Origin: Paramecium octaurelia
Lineage: Eukaryota; Ciliophora; Oligohymenophorea; Peniculida; Parameciidae
DNA: 64,000 nt
NCBI GenBank assembly: GCA_905182995.1
Contig: CAJJDP010000114.1
Coordinates: 187,772 to 251,771, forward strand
Direction of reading: 5' to 3'
Shown: positions 37,936 to 51,252 of the stretch, piece after piece
How positions within the stretch are numbered: position 1 is the first letter of the stretch
How the letters are laid out: every line of letters starts with the position of its first letter
Notes under the pieces: generated by a model
What the model was told of the DNA's origin: nothing
Seen by the model: only the letters and a program-made list of their open reading frames with translations
The model's database searches: none
Program-made: the position numbers and the translations under genes

Positions 37936-40426
37936 ATGTTACCCTAAAAAAAACCTTAATATGAATTGTTAGGTGTGTAGAATCCTGAAAAAGAGCAATT
38001 TATCAAATTCATTTAATTCGACCATTTAGACATCAAGGGAATAATATTCCTGATTAGTCCTTTGGGAACATGCATTTTGTTATAAGTAATAAATTGTGAT
38101 ATATGTTGTTAGATTTTAGGTTTTTCTTACTTGATACAATTCATTAGTACTGTATTGCATATATCAATTATCACTATTATCTTTGCGACATGTATTTTGG
38201 ATTAAATACTAAGACATGATGATGTAAGATTTGATTTTAAATAAAAGGGCACTAAGGAAATGAAAAAAATAGCGATATCAATAGAGGAAGGAGCGGAAGG
38301 GTTTTTCAAGGCATAATATGGGACAATCGTAAATTTAAGTTTGATATTTGCATTGTTAATATTTCTGGTATATTGGCAGAAAGGAACAGGAGAATTAGAG
38401 AAAGACGAGATTCCTGTTGGAGGATTAGTGATTGGCCTATTGGAAGGAGGATCATTTTTGTTTGGGGCATTCTGTTCTGGATTTGCAGGATTTGCAGGAA
38501 TGTGGGTTAGCATAAAGGCTAATTCTAGAGTTGCGAGTGCAGCTCGATCTTGTTATAATACAGCAATTTAATTGGCATTTAGAGGGGGTTACTTTGCTGC
38601 TGTAATCAATATAGCTTTAGCAATATTTGGGATAAGTGTTTTATTCTTGATAATATACTTTTATTGTTACTTAACAATAACTGATACATAAAAATTAAAT
38701 GAATAAATAGATAAAATACCTTTATTATTGATTGGATATGGATTTGGTGCTTCATTTGTAGCAATGTTTGCTTAATTGGGAGGAGGCATCTATACAAAAG
38801 CAGCAGATGTTGGAGCTGATCTGATTGGCAAAATAGAGAATGATATTCCTGAAGATGATCCTAGAAACCCTGCTGTGATTGCTGATCTTGTTGGTGATAA
38901 TGTTGGAGATTGTGCTGGTTAGAGTGCTGATCTATTTGAATCTATCACTGCTGAAATTTTGAGTGCTATGATATTGGGAGCAACATTAACTCATGAAGCT
39001 AATCTTCATATCAACTATAAAGTGACTTTTATGCTTTTTCCATTGGTGGTACATTGTTTAGATATTATATCATCAACAATTGGAATGTATTTTGTACGAA
39101 CTTAACCCGGAATACCAACTAAATATATAGAGGATCCTTTATGCATTATGAAGAAGGGATATAGAATAGCAATGATAATAGGATTCTTTGGGTTCTTTTT
39201 CATTTGTCATCATTGTTTAAATCCATTATAACATAAAGATGCATGGCTCTATTTTGGTATGTGTGGACTTATTGGAATTGCTGTTTCTTATTTATTTATT
39301 GAAGTTACATAATATTACACTGATTATCATTATGAACCTGTTAAAAGAATTGCTTAAGCAAGTAAAACAGGTCATGCCACAAACATCATTGCCGGATTGA
39401 GTGTTGGAATGGAATCCACTGGTATTCCAATATTGATCATTAGTGTCGGAGTTTTGGGAGCATACTATTTAGGAGAGTAAAGTGGTATAAAGAATCATTA
39501 GGGAGAATTGATAGGAGGATTATTTGGGACTGCTATTGCAACTATGGGTATGTTTTGTACAGGAGTCTACATTTTATCAATGGCAGCATTTGGACCCATT
39601 GTTGATAATGCAGGTGGTATCGTAGAAATGAGTGGTTGTGATGAATAAGTGCGTTAGATTACTGATAGGTTGGATGCAGTAGGAAATGTTACTAAAGCAA
39701 ATGCAAAGGGATACTCAGTTGGTTCAGCCTCTTTGGCTTCTTTCTTATTGTTTAGAGCATTTATTGATGAAGTCAACTTCTTATCACCTACTAAAAAAAT
39801 ATTGGATATCGATATCACATAACCTGAAATATTCATATCTGGTCTCATTGGGGCTTGCACAGTCTTTGTGTTTAGTAGCTGGGCTATGAGAGCAGTTGGA
39901 AATGCAGCATAAGATGTTATTAAAGAAGTACGTAGATAATTTAGAGAAAATGAAGGTATTTTATAAGGTACAGCTTAACCTAATTATAAATAATGTGTTG
40001 AAATTGTTACTAAAGCTGGATTAAGGGAAATGATCAAACCTGGATTGTTAAGTGTTTTAACTCCATTGGTTTTGGGTATCACATTAAGAGCAATCAATGT
40101 GGTGAGAATGTAAGAATTGTTGCCAGCTAAAGCCATTTGTGCCTTTTTGATGTTCTCTACTTGCACTGGAATTCTATAGGCACTATTTTTAAATAATGCT
40201 GGAGGGGCTTGGGACAATAGTAAGAAATATATAGAGACTGGAGAACTTGGAGGGAAAGGAAGCGATGCTCATAAGGCTGCTGTAACAGGAGTAATATTTA
40301 ATGGTTTCTATATTGTAGGACACTGTGGGAGATCCTTGCAAGGACACAGCAGGACCATCAATTCATATATTAATTAAATTATATTCTACAATTACGATTG
40401 TAATGGTTCCATTGTTTGTGGATTGA
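37936..40426 (+). CDS. Membrane-bound proton-pumping pyrophosphatase (V-PPase)
   Basis: The product is 811 aa, with introns of 27 and 28 nt. Multiple transmembrane helices surround the signature cytosolic loops: [17 protein letters not shown], the substrate loop [40 protein letters not shown], and the C-terminal [20 protein letters not shown]. The enzyme hydrolyses pyrophosphate and pumps protons into acidic organelles such as acidocalcisomes and contractile-vacuole membranes. The motif [10 protein letters not shown] carries lysine at the position that in K+-dependent enzymes is alanine, which argues for the K+-independent (type II) class. All aspartates of the binding loops are visible. The first exon adds a ~50-residue leader. 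Length is usual for the family. Confidence 0.95.
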
Positions 40427-40516
40427 ATGTTGTGTTTTAATATTTATCGAATTAAATTTATTAATTTTTATTTATTTTATATGCTAAGTCCATCATAATA
40501 TTCACAACTGTAAAGA

Positions 40517-40977
40517 ATGTCTCCTTAAAGAGTGAACATGCCTGGAATGTCTCGAGTGGTAATCAATCTATTGAAATGAAGCCTGCCTTCGTGAAGACCA
40601 GAGAAGTTCGGATGCCTTCTCCTGCCAAACAATATTCTCCCACTAAATATGTAATCCACAATCCTCCATTGTACATGAGATCTCGAATGGCCAGTACCGA
40701 AGATATCCCATCCATGCCTTCAGAAGCTAAAAATATCAACAACGAGAGGAAGTATTCAATGCACATTGATCCAAAAACATAATAAATATCTCATCTCAAT
40801 GAAATAATTCAATAGCAATAATAATAGATTTTGACATAGGAGAGCAAAGTGGCTCTACTTTAGAATGAAGTGAATGCTTGGAAGCAAAAATTCATTGAAC
40901 TCAATCAGAAATACCATTAAATGTAAGAGAAGTACTATCTTGCTGATACTGAATTATAACATTATAAATAATAATGA
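40517..40977 (+). CDS. Small protein overlapping a MAPK gene start, unknown
   Basis: The product is 145 aa with one 23-nt intron (GTAATC...GAAG). The N-terminal half is basic and proline-rich with repeated S/T-P sites (PSPAKQYSPTKYVI). The C-terminal half is a glutamine-rich coiled coil (NEVNAWKQKFIELNQKYH). Its TGA (40975-40977) overlaps the ATG of the next gene as ATGA. No family is recognised. The SP/TP sites next to a MAP kinase gene are suggestive of a substrate, but that is speculation. Confidence 0.6.
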
Positions 40978-42474
40978 GTGAAAATATTGATGAACATATT
41001 CTCAAAAAATATGAGGTCATCTAACGTATTGGTAAAGGAGCCTATGGAATCGTATGGAAAGCCAAAGATCTTAAAACTCTAAAAATAGTTGCACTCAAAA
41101 AAGTGTTTGATGCATTCAACAATCCCACTGATGCTCAGCGCACATATAGAGAAGTATAATTATATTCTCAATGTGTGCTAGGTTACATTCCTTAAATAGC
41201 TGAAGCACCCAAACATTGTTTCGATTATTGAAACCTACCCTGCTAATAACAAAATCGATCTCTACATTGTATTTGAATATATGGAAACAGATTTGCATAT
41301 TGCCATCAGAGCTAACATACTATAAGCAGAGCATCGTCGATACATTACATATTAATTAATTAAAGCATTGAAATACATTCACTCAGCAGGAATGATACAT
41401 CGGTAATTTATTCATATTTATACTAGAGATCTGAAACCTGCCAATATTTTAATTGATTCTGAATGCTAAATAAAATTGGCTGATTTTGGTCTAGCACGCA
41501 TGGTTGGATCACATGATTCTGATATCTTAACTGACTATGTTGCTACAAGATGGTTCAGAGCTCCAGAAATTCTTCTTGGCTCCAAATCCTACTCTTATGG
41601 TATTGACTTATGGTCTGTTGGTTGTCTTATGGGAGAAATGATCCTAGGAAAAGCATTGTTCTCTGGAAACAGCACTATAAACCAACTTGAAAAAATTGTT
41701 GATATTCTTGGTAGTCCCAATGCCTAGGAAATAATTGCCATGGGTGGACAATCATAAATATTTCTAAATCAATTCAGACCATCCAAATAAAAACTTAATT
41801 CTTTACTGGGCTGTCCTAAAGATGAATTAGATATCATCTCCAAATTACTCCAATATGATCCTTCTAAACGATTAAGCATTGATGAATGCTTAAAACATTC
41901 TTATTTTAAAGAATATCGTAACGTTAAAGAGGAAATTTGCTATCATGGATCCATAATACTCTAATTGCAAGACGATAAACAGTATCCAATCTCTACATAC
42001 AGAGATGTTTTATATAAAAAAATGGATTACTCAAGAATCATAACCTTAGTTAATAAACAAAAGAAAATAGTGGAAGAACTTGCATTGAAAAAATAATAAC
42101 AAACTTTTAAGTAACTCATTGAATAAAAAAGTGCATAATCTATTAAATAATACAGAAGCACTAAATTTTTGAAAAATACTTATTCAAACTCAAATTTATT
42201 AGATAAAAGCCCATTAAATAAATCCTAATAGTAATAATAACAACAACAACAATAATAACAACAATTAAACTCTACCTCTAATATCAAAAATAAATTGAGG
42301 TCTATCTGTTAATAATCTGAAGCAAGACAGAGAAGTGCTATATCGAAATAATCTAATTCTTCGTCCAAATATAATATTCTTCATAATGTTACTAATACTT
42401 CTTTAAGTCCACACTCTGCAATTAATTCCAGGTATTTACCTAATAGGTTTCACCAAAAGCATAATGATTTTTGA
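40974..42474 (+). CDS. MAP kinase, ERK7/8 (MAPK15)-like
   Basis: The product is 482 aa, with introns of 28 and 24 nt. It contains a complete kinase domain: [34 protein letters not shown] (interrupted by the second intron), LADFGLAR, and the activation lip [17 protein letters not shown] with a TDY dual-phosphorylation site. The lip and the following [18 protein letters not shown] match ERK7/8 (MAPK15) kinases, which often autophosphorylate and act at cilia and basal bodies. The C-terminal ~150 aa is Q/N/S-rich with a CAA/TAA run. No upstream MAPKK partner lies in the window. The start ATG is the only one before the glycine loop, so the ATGA overlap with the upstream gene looks genuine. Confidence 0.9.
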
Positions 42475-43154
42475 TATTCATTTTAACTTATACACTAATT
42501 TATATGCAAACCTTTTTAATACACATCGTCTAATTGAACCTTTTTGAATCAATAAACATAATAGACGAATTAATATTATTCATTGATCATATTTAATGAT
42601 TTCTCTTAATAATCAAATATTTGATATCTCAAATCTGTTGCTTTTTAGATAATATATATTTTATAGCTCTTTAATGATGAAATAGAGATCTGTAAAATTT
42701 GAAATATTTTTAATAAAATGGTCTCTAATTCAAGATTGATTATATTTAGTTAAATAAATATGGTACTATTATTATTGAAATTGAAATTGTAAAAAAGGAA
42801 AGGTAATATATAGTTGCTAATATGCAGTCAAAACAAGTTCAATTTAATCATCAATTTTATTTCATATATTAAAATATTTATACAAATTAAGGGAGTTACT
42901 GTTTCATATTTATATAAAATTATGATTATGTTTGTTAATGACGAATCCTACAATATTTGATAAGGAATATGGATATAAATTTCAGTAATACTAATCTACA
43001 AATAAGTTGAATATTAAAATATGATATTACCATAATAGTATCAAGTAGCTCAATTTACTAACAGAAAATAAGACTAAGTCAGATTTATTTCACATAAAAA
43101 TAAGAAATTTAATATAGATTACGAATATATTATTAGTTTAAAATATAATTATAA
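42475..43154. other. Intergenic, nothing recognised
   Basis: About 680 bp of AT-rich sequence lies between two plus-strand genes, with TGA in every frame and no repeat or RNA structure noticed. Confidence 0.5.
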
Positions 43155-43809
43155 ATGAATTCTAAGAATGAAGGAATCGAAATGAAACCAATCCTCTAAT
43201 AAGGTTAATAACGCTAATATAATAGATCGAAAGGAAATTTCAGAATATGATATAACAAAAGCTGCCCATCCTGGCATTTGCTTTTTTCATATATTTTTTA
43301 AATTTTGTGCATTTTTTTCGTAAAAGATAGTATTATAATTACTAGATATCTATTTTTAGGGTTAATAATATCGAGCACATTATTTTAATACATCCTGATT
43401 ATGATTTTTCATGCTTTTGACTTTTATACTGTTAAGAATATTACAGGGAAATTTTTGGTTGGTTTAAGATGGTATTCAGATTTTACTCCAAAAGGAGATG
43501 AAGTTTGGAGATTTGAATGTTTCGATAAATGCAAAAGAAGTAAGATAGATTCGTCAATATTTTGGACTTTTTAATTCGGAGCATCATGTGCTTGGGCATT
43601 TTTTGTCTTTACTAATGTTTTATCATTTGAATTTGTTGATGTAAAAATGTGAACTTTAATCAAAGATCATATTTGCAGGAATTGGAGCGAGTTTAAGTTG
43701 GATCAACTTATGGGGATTCTATAAATGTTCAAAAGATTAATAAAGAAAAATGAAGGGAGTTCAATCTTATTTGACTAAAAAGGGATTACAAATGGCTGTT
43801 TAGAGTTGA
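43155..43809 (+). CDS. TVP23: TVP23/FAM18-type Golgi membrane protein
   Basis: The product is 193 aa, with introns of 22, 26 and 25 nt. Four hydrophobic helices are evident. The central block KNITGKFLVGLRWYSDF and RFECFDKCKRSKIDSSIFWT matches the TVP23 family (animal and yeast NVTGRLLVGLRWWN and S.VFW). The last block has GASLSWINLWGFYKCSKD. TVP23 acts at the trans-Golgi in vesicle traffic. The size fits the family. Intron three could end at several AGs, but only the 25-nt form (ending CAAAG) restores the conserved frame. Confidence 0.88.
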
Positions 43810-43918
43810 GTTACAATCAGTTTGAATTTCATAAATTCTGCATTAGTTAATGTTAATATTTATATCGCAGATAAAAGTGGAATTAAAAAGTAATTTAAAA
43901 AACTTCGATAATGCATAT

Positions 43919-44582
43919 TCATTAATCTGAAGAATCAGGATCTAAGGATTTTTCTTCATCATCATTTTTTTGTTTTTTTGCTTATCTAAATTATTAAATA
44001 AGTAAGAAATACAATCTAGTTGTTACATAAGCTTCTAATTTTCTAGCAGTTTTAGTAGGGAGTACATCAATGTCAAATTCTACTTCATCATCACCATTTG
44101 CTTGAACACTCTCTTATACTATTTCCCAAACTCCTCTCAAATATTCATACTTTAATTGTTTTATGTTTTCCCCTAAGCTTAATTTCTCTTATTGAGTCAT
44201 TTGCTTTTACATCTTGGATCTTAATTTAATACTATTTATTACACAATTTTTGGACTTTATTATTGTTGTTGTTATTATTATTATTGCTACGATTATTAAG
44301 ATTATTATTAATTATATTAATGATGCTTTTATTTTTGCAGAATTTTTTATGGTTTATTATCTGGCTCTTTTTTATCCTTTTATTATTGAGGTTGTATTCT
44401 TTATGCCCTTCTTGGTACTACATCTTCCTGGCTTGTCTATTCCAATTTATGATTCTTGAATGTTGCATCAAACTTGGAAACTTTTTTAGACTTGATATGA
44501 TATATGCAAATATTACAATCCTTTATTCCCTCTAATGAATTAGACTAGCCAAGTGTAAGGAGAAACCCTAGGGCAATTTCAT
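43919..44582 (-). CDS. NET-domain protein (BET family, bromodomain lost)
   Basis: The product is 204 aa, with introns of 26 and 23 nt. The C-terminal half is an extraterminal (NET) domain: LGENIKQLKYEYLRGVWEI, then DDEVEFDIDVLPTKTARKLE and AYVTTRL, as in BET proteins where NET recruits chromatin partners. The N-terminus (LPQGFSLHLAS, KKVSKFDATFKNHK) is homologous to the second NET gene at 58705, which has a longer middle part. Here a poly-glutamine linker (CAA/TAA codons) replaces it, and no bromodomain is visible. Nuclear, chromatin-associated role inferred. The first 195 bp of this gene (44388-44582) reappears at 45530-45724 through the assembly duplication. Confidence 0.8.
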
Positions 44583-45184
44583 TTAAATAAAATCCACTTG
44601 TTATGAATTCAAGTAGAATTCAATCTAATTATTGGAATTCATTTTGTTTCTGAAATATTTATTAATATTTTAAACTATAAAGAAATAATAGAATAGGGAT
44701 TAGCTTTGGAATATATATGAATTTAAATTCAATAATCTTTCTTTGATATCCTTTAAATTATGATGACGTAAGAATAAAAAGAAAAAATAAGAGTAACCTT
44801 TTCATCATTTGAAATAGCATAATCTAAATAAAAAGTATCAATATTTTGAAGGAAAAATCAAGATTCTATCCCTTATCATCATAATTAATAGTTACTCTTG
44901 CTAATTTAAGATACAAAACGTGATTGAAAGTTAATTGTAAAATTGATAGTTATAAAGGTAAAACTAAAAATTAATTATTGGTTTCCTTTAATCTAAGCAA
45001 TTTGATGAAATATACAAAAGCATTTTAATTTAATTTGAAGAATAATTTGTTAATAAGAGGTCTGAAATAGAGAAAATCCTTTTTATAACTATAATCTAAT
45101 ATGAGATAAAGATTTTAATATGTATAATTTTTATGGATATTTTGAGATAAAATGTAATTTTAATGTGAAAATTAATTAATATAT
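44388..45184. repeat. Direct repeat copy A (797 bp) before the gap
   Basis: The sequence up to the N gap recurs at 45530-46326 with an offset of 1142 bp and no visible difference. It covers the 5' part of the NET-domain gene and its upstream spacer. The copies end exactly at the gap edges, which is the signature of overlapping contig ends placed in a scaffold. Confidence 0.9.
44583..45184. other. Intergenic up to the N gap
   Basis: AT-rich, non-coding in all frames as far as I can see. It is the upstream region of the NET gene. The whole stretch is repeated after the gap. Confidence 0.5.
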
Positions 45185-45529
45185 NNNNNNNNNNNNNNNN
45201 NNNNNNNNNNNNNNNNNNNNNNNNNNNNNNNNNNNNNNNNNNNNNNNNNNNNNNNNNNNNNNNNNNNNNNNNNNNNNNNNNNNNNNNNNNNNNNNNNNNN
45301 NNNNNNNNNNNNNNNNNNNNNNNNNNNNNNNNNNNNNNNNNNNNNNNNNNNNNNNNNNNNNNNNNNNNNNNNNNNNNNNNNNNNNNNNNNNNNNNNNNNN
45401 NNNNNNNNNNNNNNNNNNNNNNNNNNNNNNNNNNNNNNNNNNNNNNNNNNNNNNNNNNNNNNNNNNNNNNNNNNNNNNNNNNNNNNNNNNNNNNNNNNNN
45501 NNNNNNNNNNNNNNNNNNNNNNNNNNNNN
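45185..45529. other. Run of 345 N (assembly gap)
   Basis: Undetermined bases. Because the flanks repeat each other, the gap is probably false and its true size negative. Confidence 0.95.
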
Positions 45530-46326
45530 GAGGTTGTATTCTTTATGCCCTTCTTGGTACTACATCTTCCTGGCTTGTCTATTCCAATTTATGATTCTTG
45601 AATGTTGCATCAAACTTGGAAACTTTTTTAGACTTGATATGATATATGCAAATATTACAATCCTTTATTCCCTCTAATGAATTAGACTAGCCAAGTGTAA
45701 GGAGAAACCCTAGGGCAATTTCATTTAAATAAAATCCACTTGTTATGAATTCAAGTAGAATTCAATCTAATTATTGGAATTCATTTTGTTTCTGAAATAT
45801 TTATTAATATTTTAAACTATAAAGAAATAATAGAATAGGGATTAGCTTTGGAATATATATGAATTTAAATTCAATAATCTTTCTTTGATATCCTTTAAAT
45901 TATGATGACGTAAGAATAAAAAGAAAAAATAAGAGTAACCTTTTCATCATTTGAAATAGCATAATCTAAATAAAAAGTATCAATATTTTGAAGGAAAAAT
46001 CAAGATTCTATCCCTTATCATCATAATTAATAGTTACTCTTGCTAATTTAAGATACAAAACGTGATTGAAAGTTAATTGTAAAATTGATAGTTATAAAGG
46101 TAAAACTAAAAATTAATTATTGGTTTCCTTTAATCTAAGCAATTTGATGAAATATACAAAAGCATTTTAATTTAATTTGAAGAATAATTTGTTAATAAGA
46201 GGTCTGAAATAGAGAAAATCCTTTTTATAACTATAATCTAATATGAGATAAAGATTTTAATATGTATAATTTTTATGGATATTTTGAGATAAAATGTAAT
46301 TTTAATGTGAAAATTAATTAATATAT
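45530..46326. repeat. Direct repeat copy B (797 bp) after the gap
   Basis: This copy contains the NET gene start codon (45724-45722) and 195 bp of its 5' part, but not the rest, so no complete gene can be read from it. It is best regarded as the same DNA as 44388-45184. Confidence 0.9.
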
Positions 46327-46814
46327 TTATCGGGTGCCTTGAAAAATATAACTAAATTTCTAAAAAAAATTGAAATAATTGTAATTTATAAATGAAAATA
46401 AAAATTAATTAAAAAAAATCTATTTTAAATAAATGAAATAGCAGGAAACAATTTTTCAATTTGAATCTATGAGTAACAAAATGTGTATGATAAATGATGA
46501 GAAAGTAATAAATACGGCCTCAAGTTAAATTGCAAAGTCTTTAAATATTGATAATTACTTTAAAATACTAGTTTTACATGTTACTTAGATGATATTCCAT
46601 CAAAAATGAAGGAAAATGTATATGATTTTATAAAAAATGAATAAAAAAATAAAAACAATTTATTAAAATGCTTTTGGAAAATTAATTAATTAATGTATAA
46701 AAAAAAATAAAACAATTTATTTTATGCTAAACAACCAGGATTTTTAATTTATAAGTAGATGATAGTTTGGAGTATGGGATAAATAATTTAAGTACTTTTT
46801 ATTTGGTCATTGTA
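46327..46814. other. Intergenic, nothing recognised
   Basis: Very AT-rich spacer with A and T runs upstream of the LAMMER kinase gene. No gene was found. Confidence 0.5.
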
Positions 46815-47962
46815 ATGGAATGGAGTAGGTCTAGGGAGAGAGAGAAGATTAAAAAATAAAGAGAGAAAGAGGAAACAAAAAAGGAAAAACACTACAAGTT
46901 ATAAAAAGATGAGATATTCAATTAAAGATATTTATTTGTGTAGGCGATTTCAGATGGAACATTTGGAAGAGTAGTGAGAGTGTTTGATGGAGGAGAGAAT
47001 GACTTCAAGGCCATAAAGATCATCAAATCAGTCAAGCGACACATTCAAAGTGCCAAGATTGAATATGGAATACTGAGAACCATTCATTAACAAAACCAGT
47101 ATCATCCAGGGAATGAGAAAATTGTAAGAGCATACGAAGCATTTAGTCATAAGGATAATTATTGCATTGTTTTTGAAGACGTAATATTAGCATAGTAATT
47201 TTTAGCTTGGATTATCTTTGTATGATTTTATGCGAGGAAAATATTTCGGAGGATTTGAATTGAAAGCCGTTTAAGAAATTTTATATGACTGTCTCTAAGG
47301 ATTGGATTTTATGCATGCCAGTGGGTATACTCACACAGATCTTAAACCTGAAAACATTCTACTAATAGACAAATAATAGAAAGGGTAATCAAATTAATTA
47401 ATCTATAATTAGGAAAAAAGAAGGTCATTACCATGTAAAAATAATAGATCTTGGAGGAGCAGTCTTTTAGACAGAATGTCATTCCCAATTGATAAATACT
47501 AGATAATATAGAGCGCCAGAAGTAATTCTTAGAAACAAATGGACTAATTTAAGCGACATGTGGTGTATGGGATGCATAGCAGTCGAATTATTTACAGGTT
47601 TTTATGATGATCTATTAATTATAGGCCAATAATTGTTCAAACCAAAAGGCAATGACTTTTATCATTTGGCAATGATAGAAAAACATTGTGGACCTATTCC
47701 TATAGAGATGATCCAATAATGTAGAAATGAAGCCAGAGAATACTTCAATGAATACTAATTAAATGACTCCTTTTTGAAATGGCCAGATGACTAATTCATG
47801 GTTTAAGAATTGAGTTTGATGAAGGTGTTTAAAGCCTTGATCCCACAAAATTAATAGGAATTGCTTAATCTAATAGAGAACTTGATTGTGATAGAACCAT
47901 TAAAAAGATTGACACCAAAATAAGCATTAGAACATGAATTTTTTAAATTAACATTTAATTGA
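46815..47962 (+). CDS. LAMMER (CLK-type) protein kinase
   Basis: The product is 355 aa, with introns of 25, 28 and 27 nt. A basic leader (MEWSRSREREKIKKQREKE) precedes the kinase domain. Diagnostic CLK features are the catalytic loop YTHTDLKPENILL (HTD in place of HRD), the magnesium loop DLG (IIDLGGAV), TRQYRAPEVIL, and the family signature near the C-terminus. That signature is EHLAMMERILGPIP in most members and here reads YHLAMIEKHCGPIP. These kinases phosphorylate SR splicing factors, mainly in the nucleus. In a genome with introns in nearly every gene, a splicing role is reasonable. The length is that of a minimal CLK. Confidence 0.9.
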
Positions 47963-48042
47963 CTCTAATTTATAAATATTTTGAACTGGTATTAAATGCA
48001 CTCTTTTTTGATTAATTAATTTAAAAGCGCCAAAAATCAGTC

Positions 48043-49273
48043 ATGGATTAAGTTGACATTGAAACCATTAATCAATAAGCCAGAAAGGCAAAGGAACTTT
48101 TCAATGAGGGGAAACATAATGAAGCTGAGGTCATGATGCAAGGAGTAATGTAATAAGCATTAGCTTATTATAAAGATGAATTAGCAGTCGAAATGGCAGA
48201 AGTATATTTAATGATTTACTTAGTATTACTATATGTATGGAACAATTATAGTTTTGAAACTCAGTGAATAACAAGATGTATTTGGTCAAAGAACAAGGGA
48301 AGCAGAAAACAATGCTCTTGGTGTTTAAGACCCCGAAGACACTCAGAGTGAAAATGAAGGAGAATAAATAGAGGATGGAGACATCGAGGAAGAACATAAA
48401 GTGTAGGAAAATAAGCCTCATGAGAACATTGAAGATTTGGATGATTTTCATATTGCATGGGAAAATTTGGAAGTCGCAAGAGTAATACTAGAGAAGGAAG
48501 TCTAATCTCAAAAGGATAAGGGAGTCCAAGAATTTAAATATATGCGAAATCTAGCAAAGGTCTATATAAAACTTGCAGAACTAGATTAATGGAGAGATAA
48601 ATTCGATGATGCCTAAGAAAATTTATAAAAATCTTTATAATTGAGATTGCAATGTGAAAATCAAGAGATATCCAGAGACATTGCTGAGACTTACTTCTTC
48701 TTGGGAAATGTCACTTTGTATAATTACAAGGAAGGTAAAGAAGAGGAAGCCCTTGGGTTTTATTTGAAAGCATTATAGATATTGGAAAACCACCTTTGTA
48801 AATTACAAAACAAGGAATAAAAACAAGTATGGCATTTAAATAATATGTAGATTACACTTCAAGATGCTTATGACAGAGAACATCTTAAAATGTCATTTCT
48901 AGACAATGATGATACTAAAGAATTGAAACAAGTTTTATCAATGCTTTATGACAAAGTAGAAGATACAAATATAGCATGGAAAGAGATTCAAACAGAGGAA
49001 TGGAAGAAAGCACGCGAAGAAATGATGAATAAAGCACAACTCATTCAATAACAATAAGTATAGTAATAACAGTTCACTCAATAACCTATTTAAGAAGAAA
49101 GATAAATAATTTAATTAGGGAACTTTGGAAATGCAAGAAGAAGAGTCGAAGTAATTGAATAACCATAGTAAAACACTGTTGCATAAGAAAATAATCAAGA
49201 AAACGCTTAAGAAAAATAAAAAGATGAAGAAGAACCCTAGGAGGATGCAAGTAAGAAGGTTAAAATTGATTGA
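48043..49273 (+). CDS. NASP/SHNi-TPR histone chaperone
   Basis: The product is 402 aa, with one 22-nt intron. It has TPR-like helices with an acidic insertion inside the second repeat (QDPEDTQSENEGEQIEDGDI), the layout of NASP, Hif1 and Sim3 chaperones. The first repeat is ARKAKELFNEGKHNEAEVMM and later ones include AWENLEVARVILEKE and ISRDIAETYFFLGNVTLYNY, which matches the SHNi-TPR core. The tail is Q- and K-rich with a terminal basic patch (KKVKID) that could be a nuclear signal. NASP binds H3-H4 and linker histone for storage and delivery. The start is the first ATG, 80 bp after the LAMMER kinase stop on the same strand. Confidence 0.85.
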
Positions 49274-49315
49274 AATAATAGGTTTTCTAAATTCATGTTA
49301 ATTATTATTTAAATA

Positions 49316-50729
<1,414 letters not shown>

Positions 50730-51252
50730 TAATTTTAATTTTATTTTTGTACATTTGATTTGACAATCTTCATAATTACAGAAAAGTTATCATAATCTTT
50801 CAGATTAATTTAAATTAGATTGTTTACTTGTTACAACAACTATGCTTCTACATAAATTCTATTAAGTAACAATATGAATTTAGAATTCCATACAATAGAT
50901 ATATTTGAACTAAAACTAAAGGAGTGAAAATATTTACTCATTTGAAAATCATTTGTGTTTTAACTAATTCTGTTATAATTTATCTAGTAGAAGATTTTAA
51001 GAGTTAGATTAATAAAAGTATCATCATTTTGTCATTACCAATATATTTTAGAACATAATTCTAACTGTATAGAATATGCTTATCACTGGAAGATAGAGTT
51101 TGAAAACTTCAAGAAATCTGTTTATAATAGAATTTAAATTAGATATTCTCTAAAATAAAATCTTAATTGATGTGAATACAATTTTCATTGTTGAATTGCT
51201 AATAGAATGGAATTTTAATAAAGAATTTATTATTATTTATTAAAACATTAAA
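50730..51252. other. Divergent spacer, nothing recognised
   Basis: About 520 bp of AT-rich non-coding DNA between divergently transcribed genes. Confidence 0.5.

Noticed and set aside
44214-44535. Overlapping hydrophobic frames on the plus strand
   Set aside because: They arise from the antisense of the poly-glutamine region of the NET-domain gene.
45185-45529. N gap considered as a hidden mobile element
   Set aside because: The flanks are the same sequence, which points to overlapping contigs rather than an insertion.
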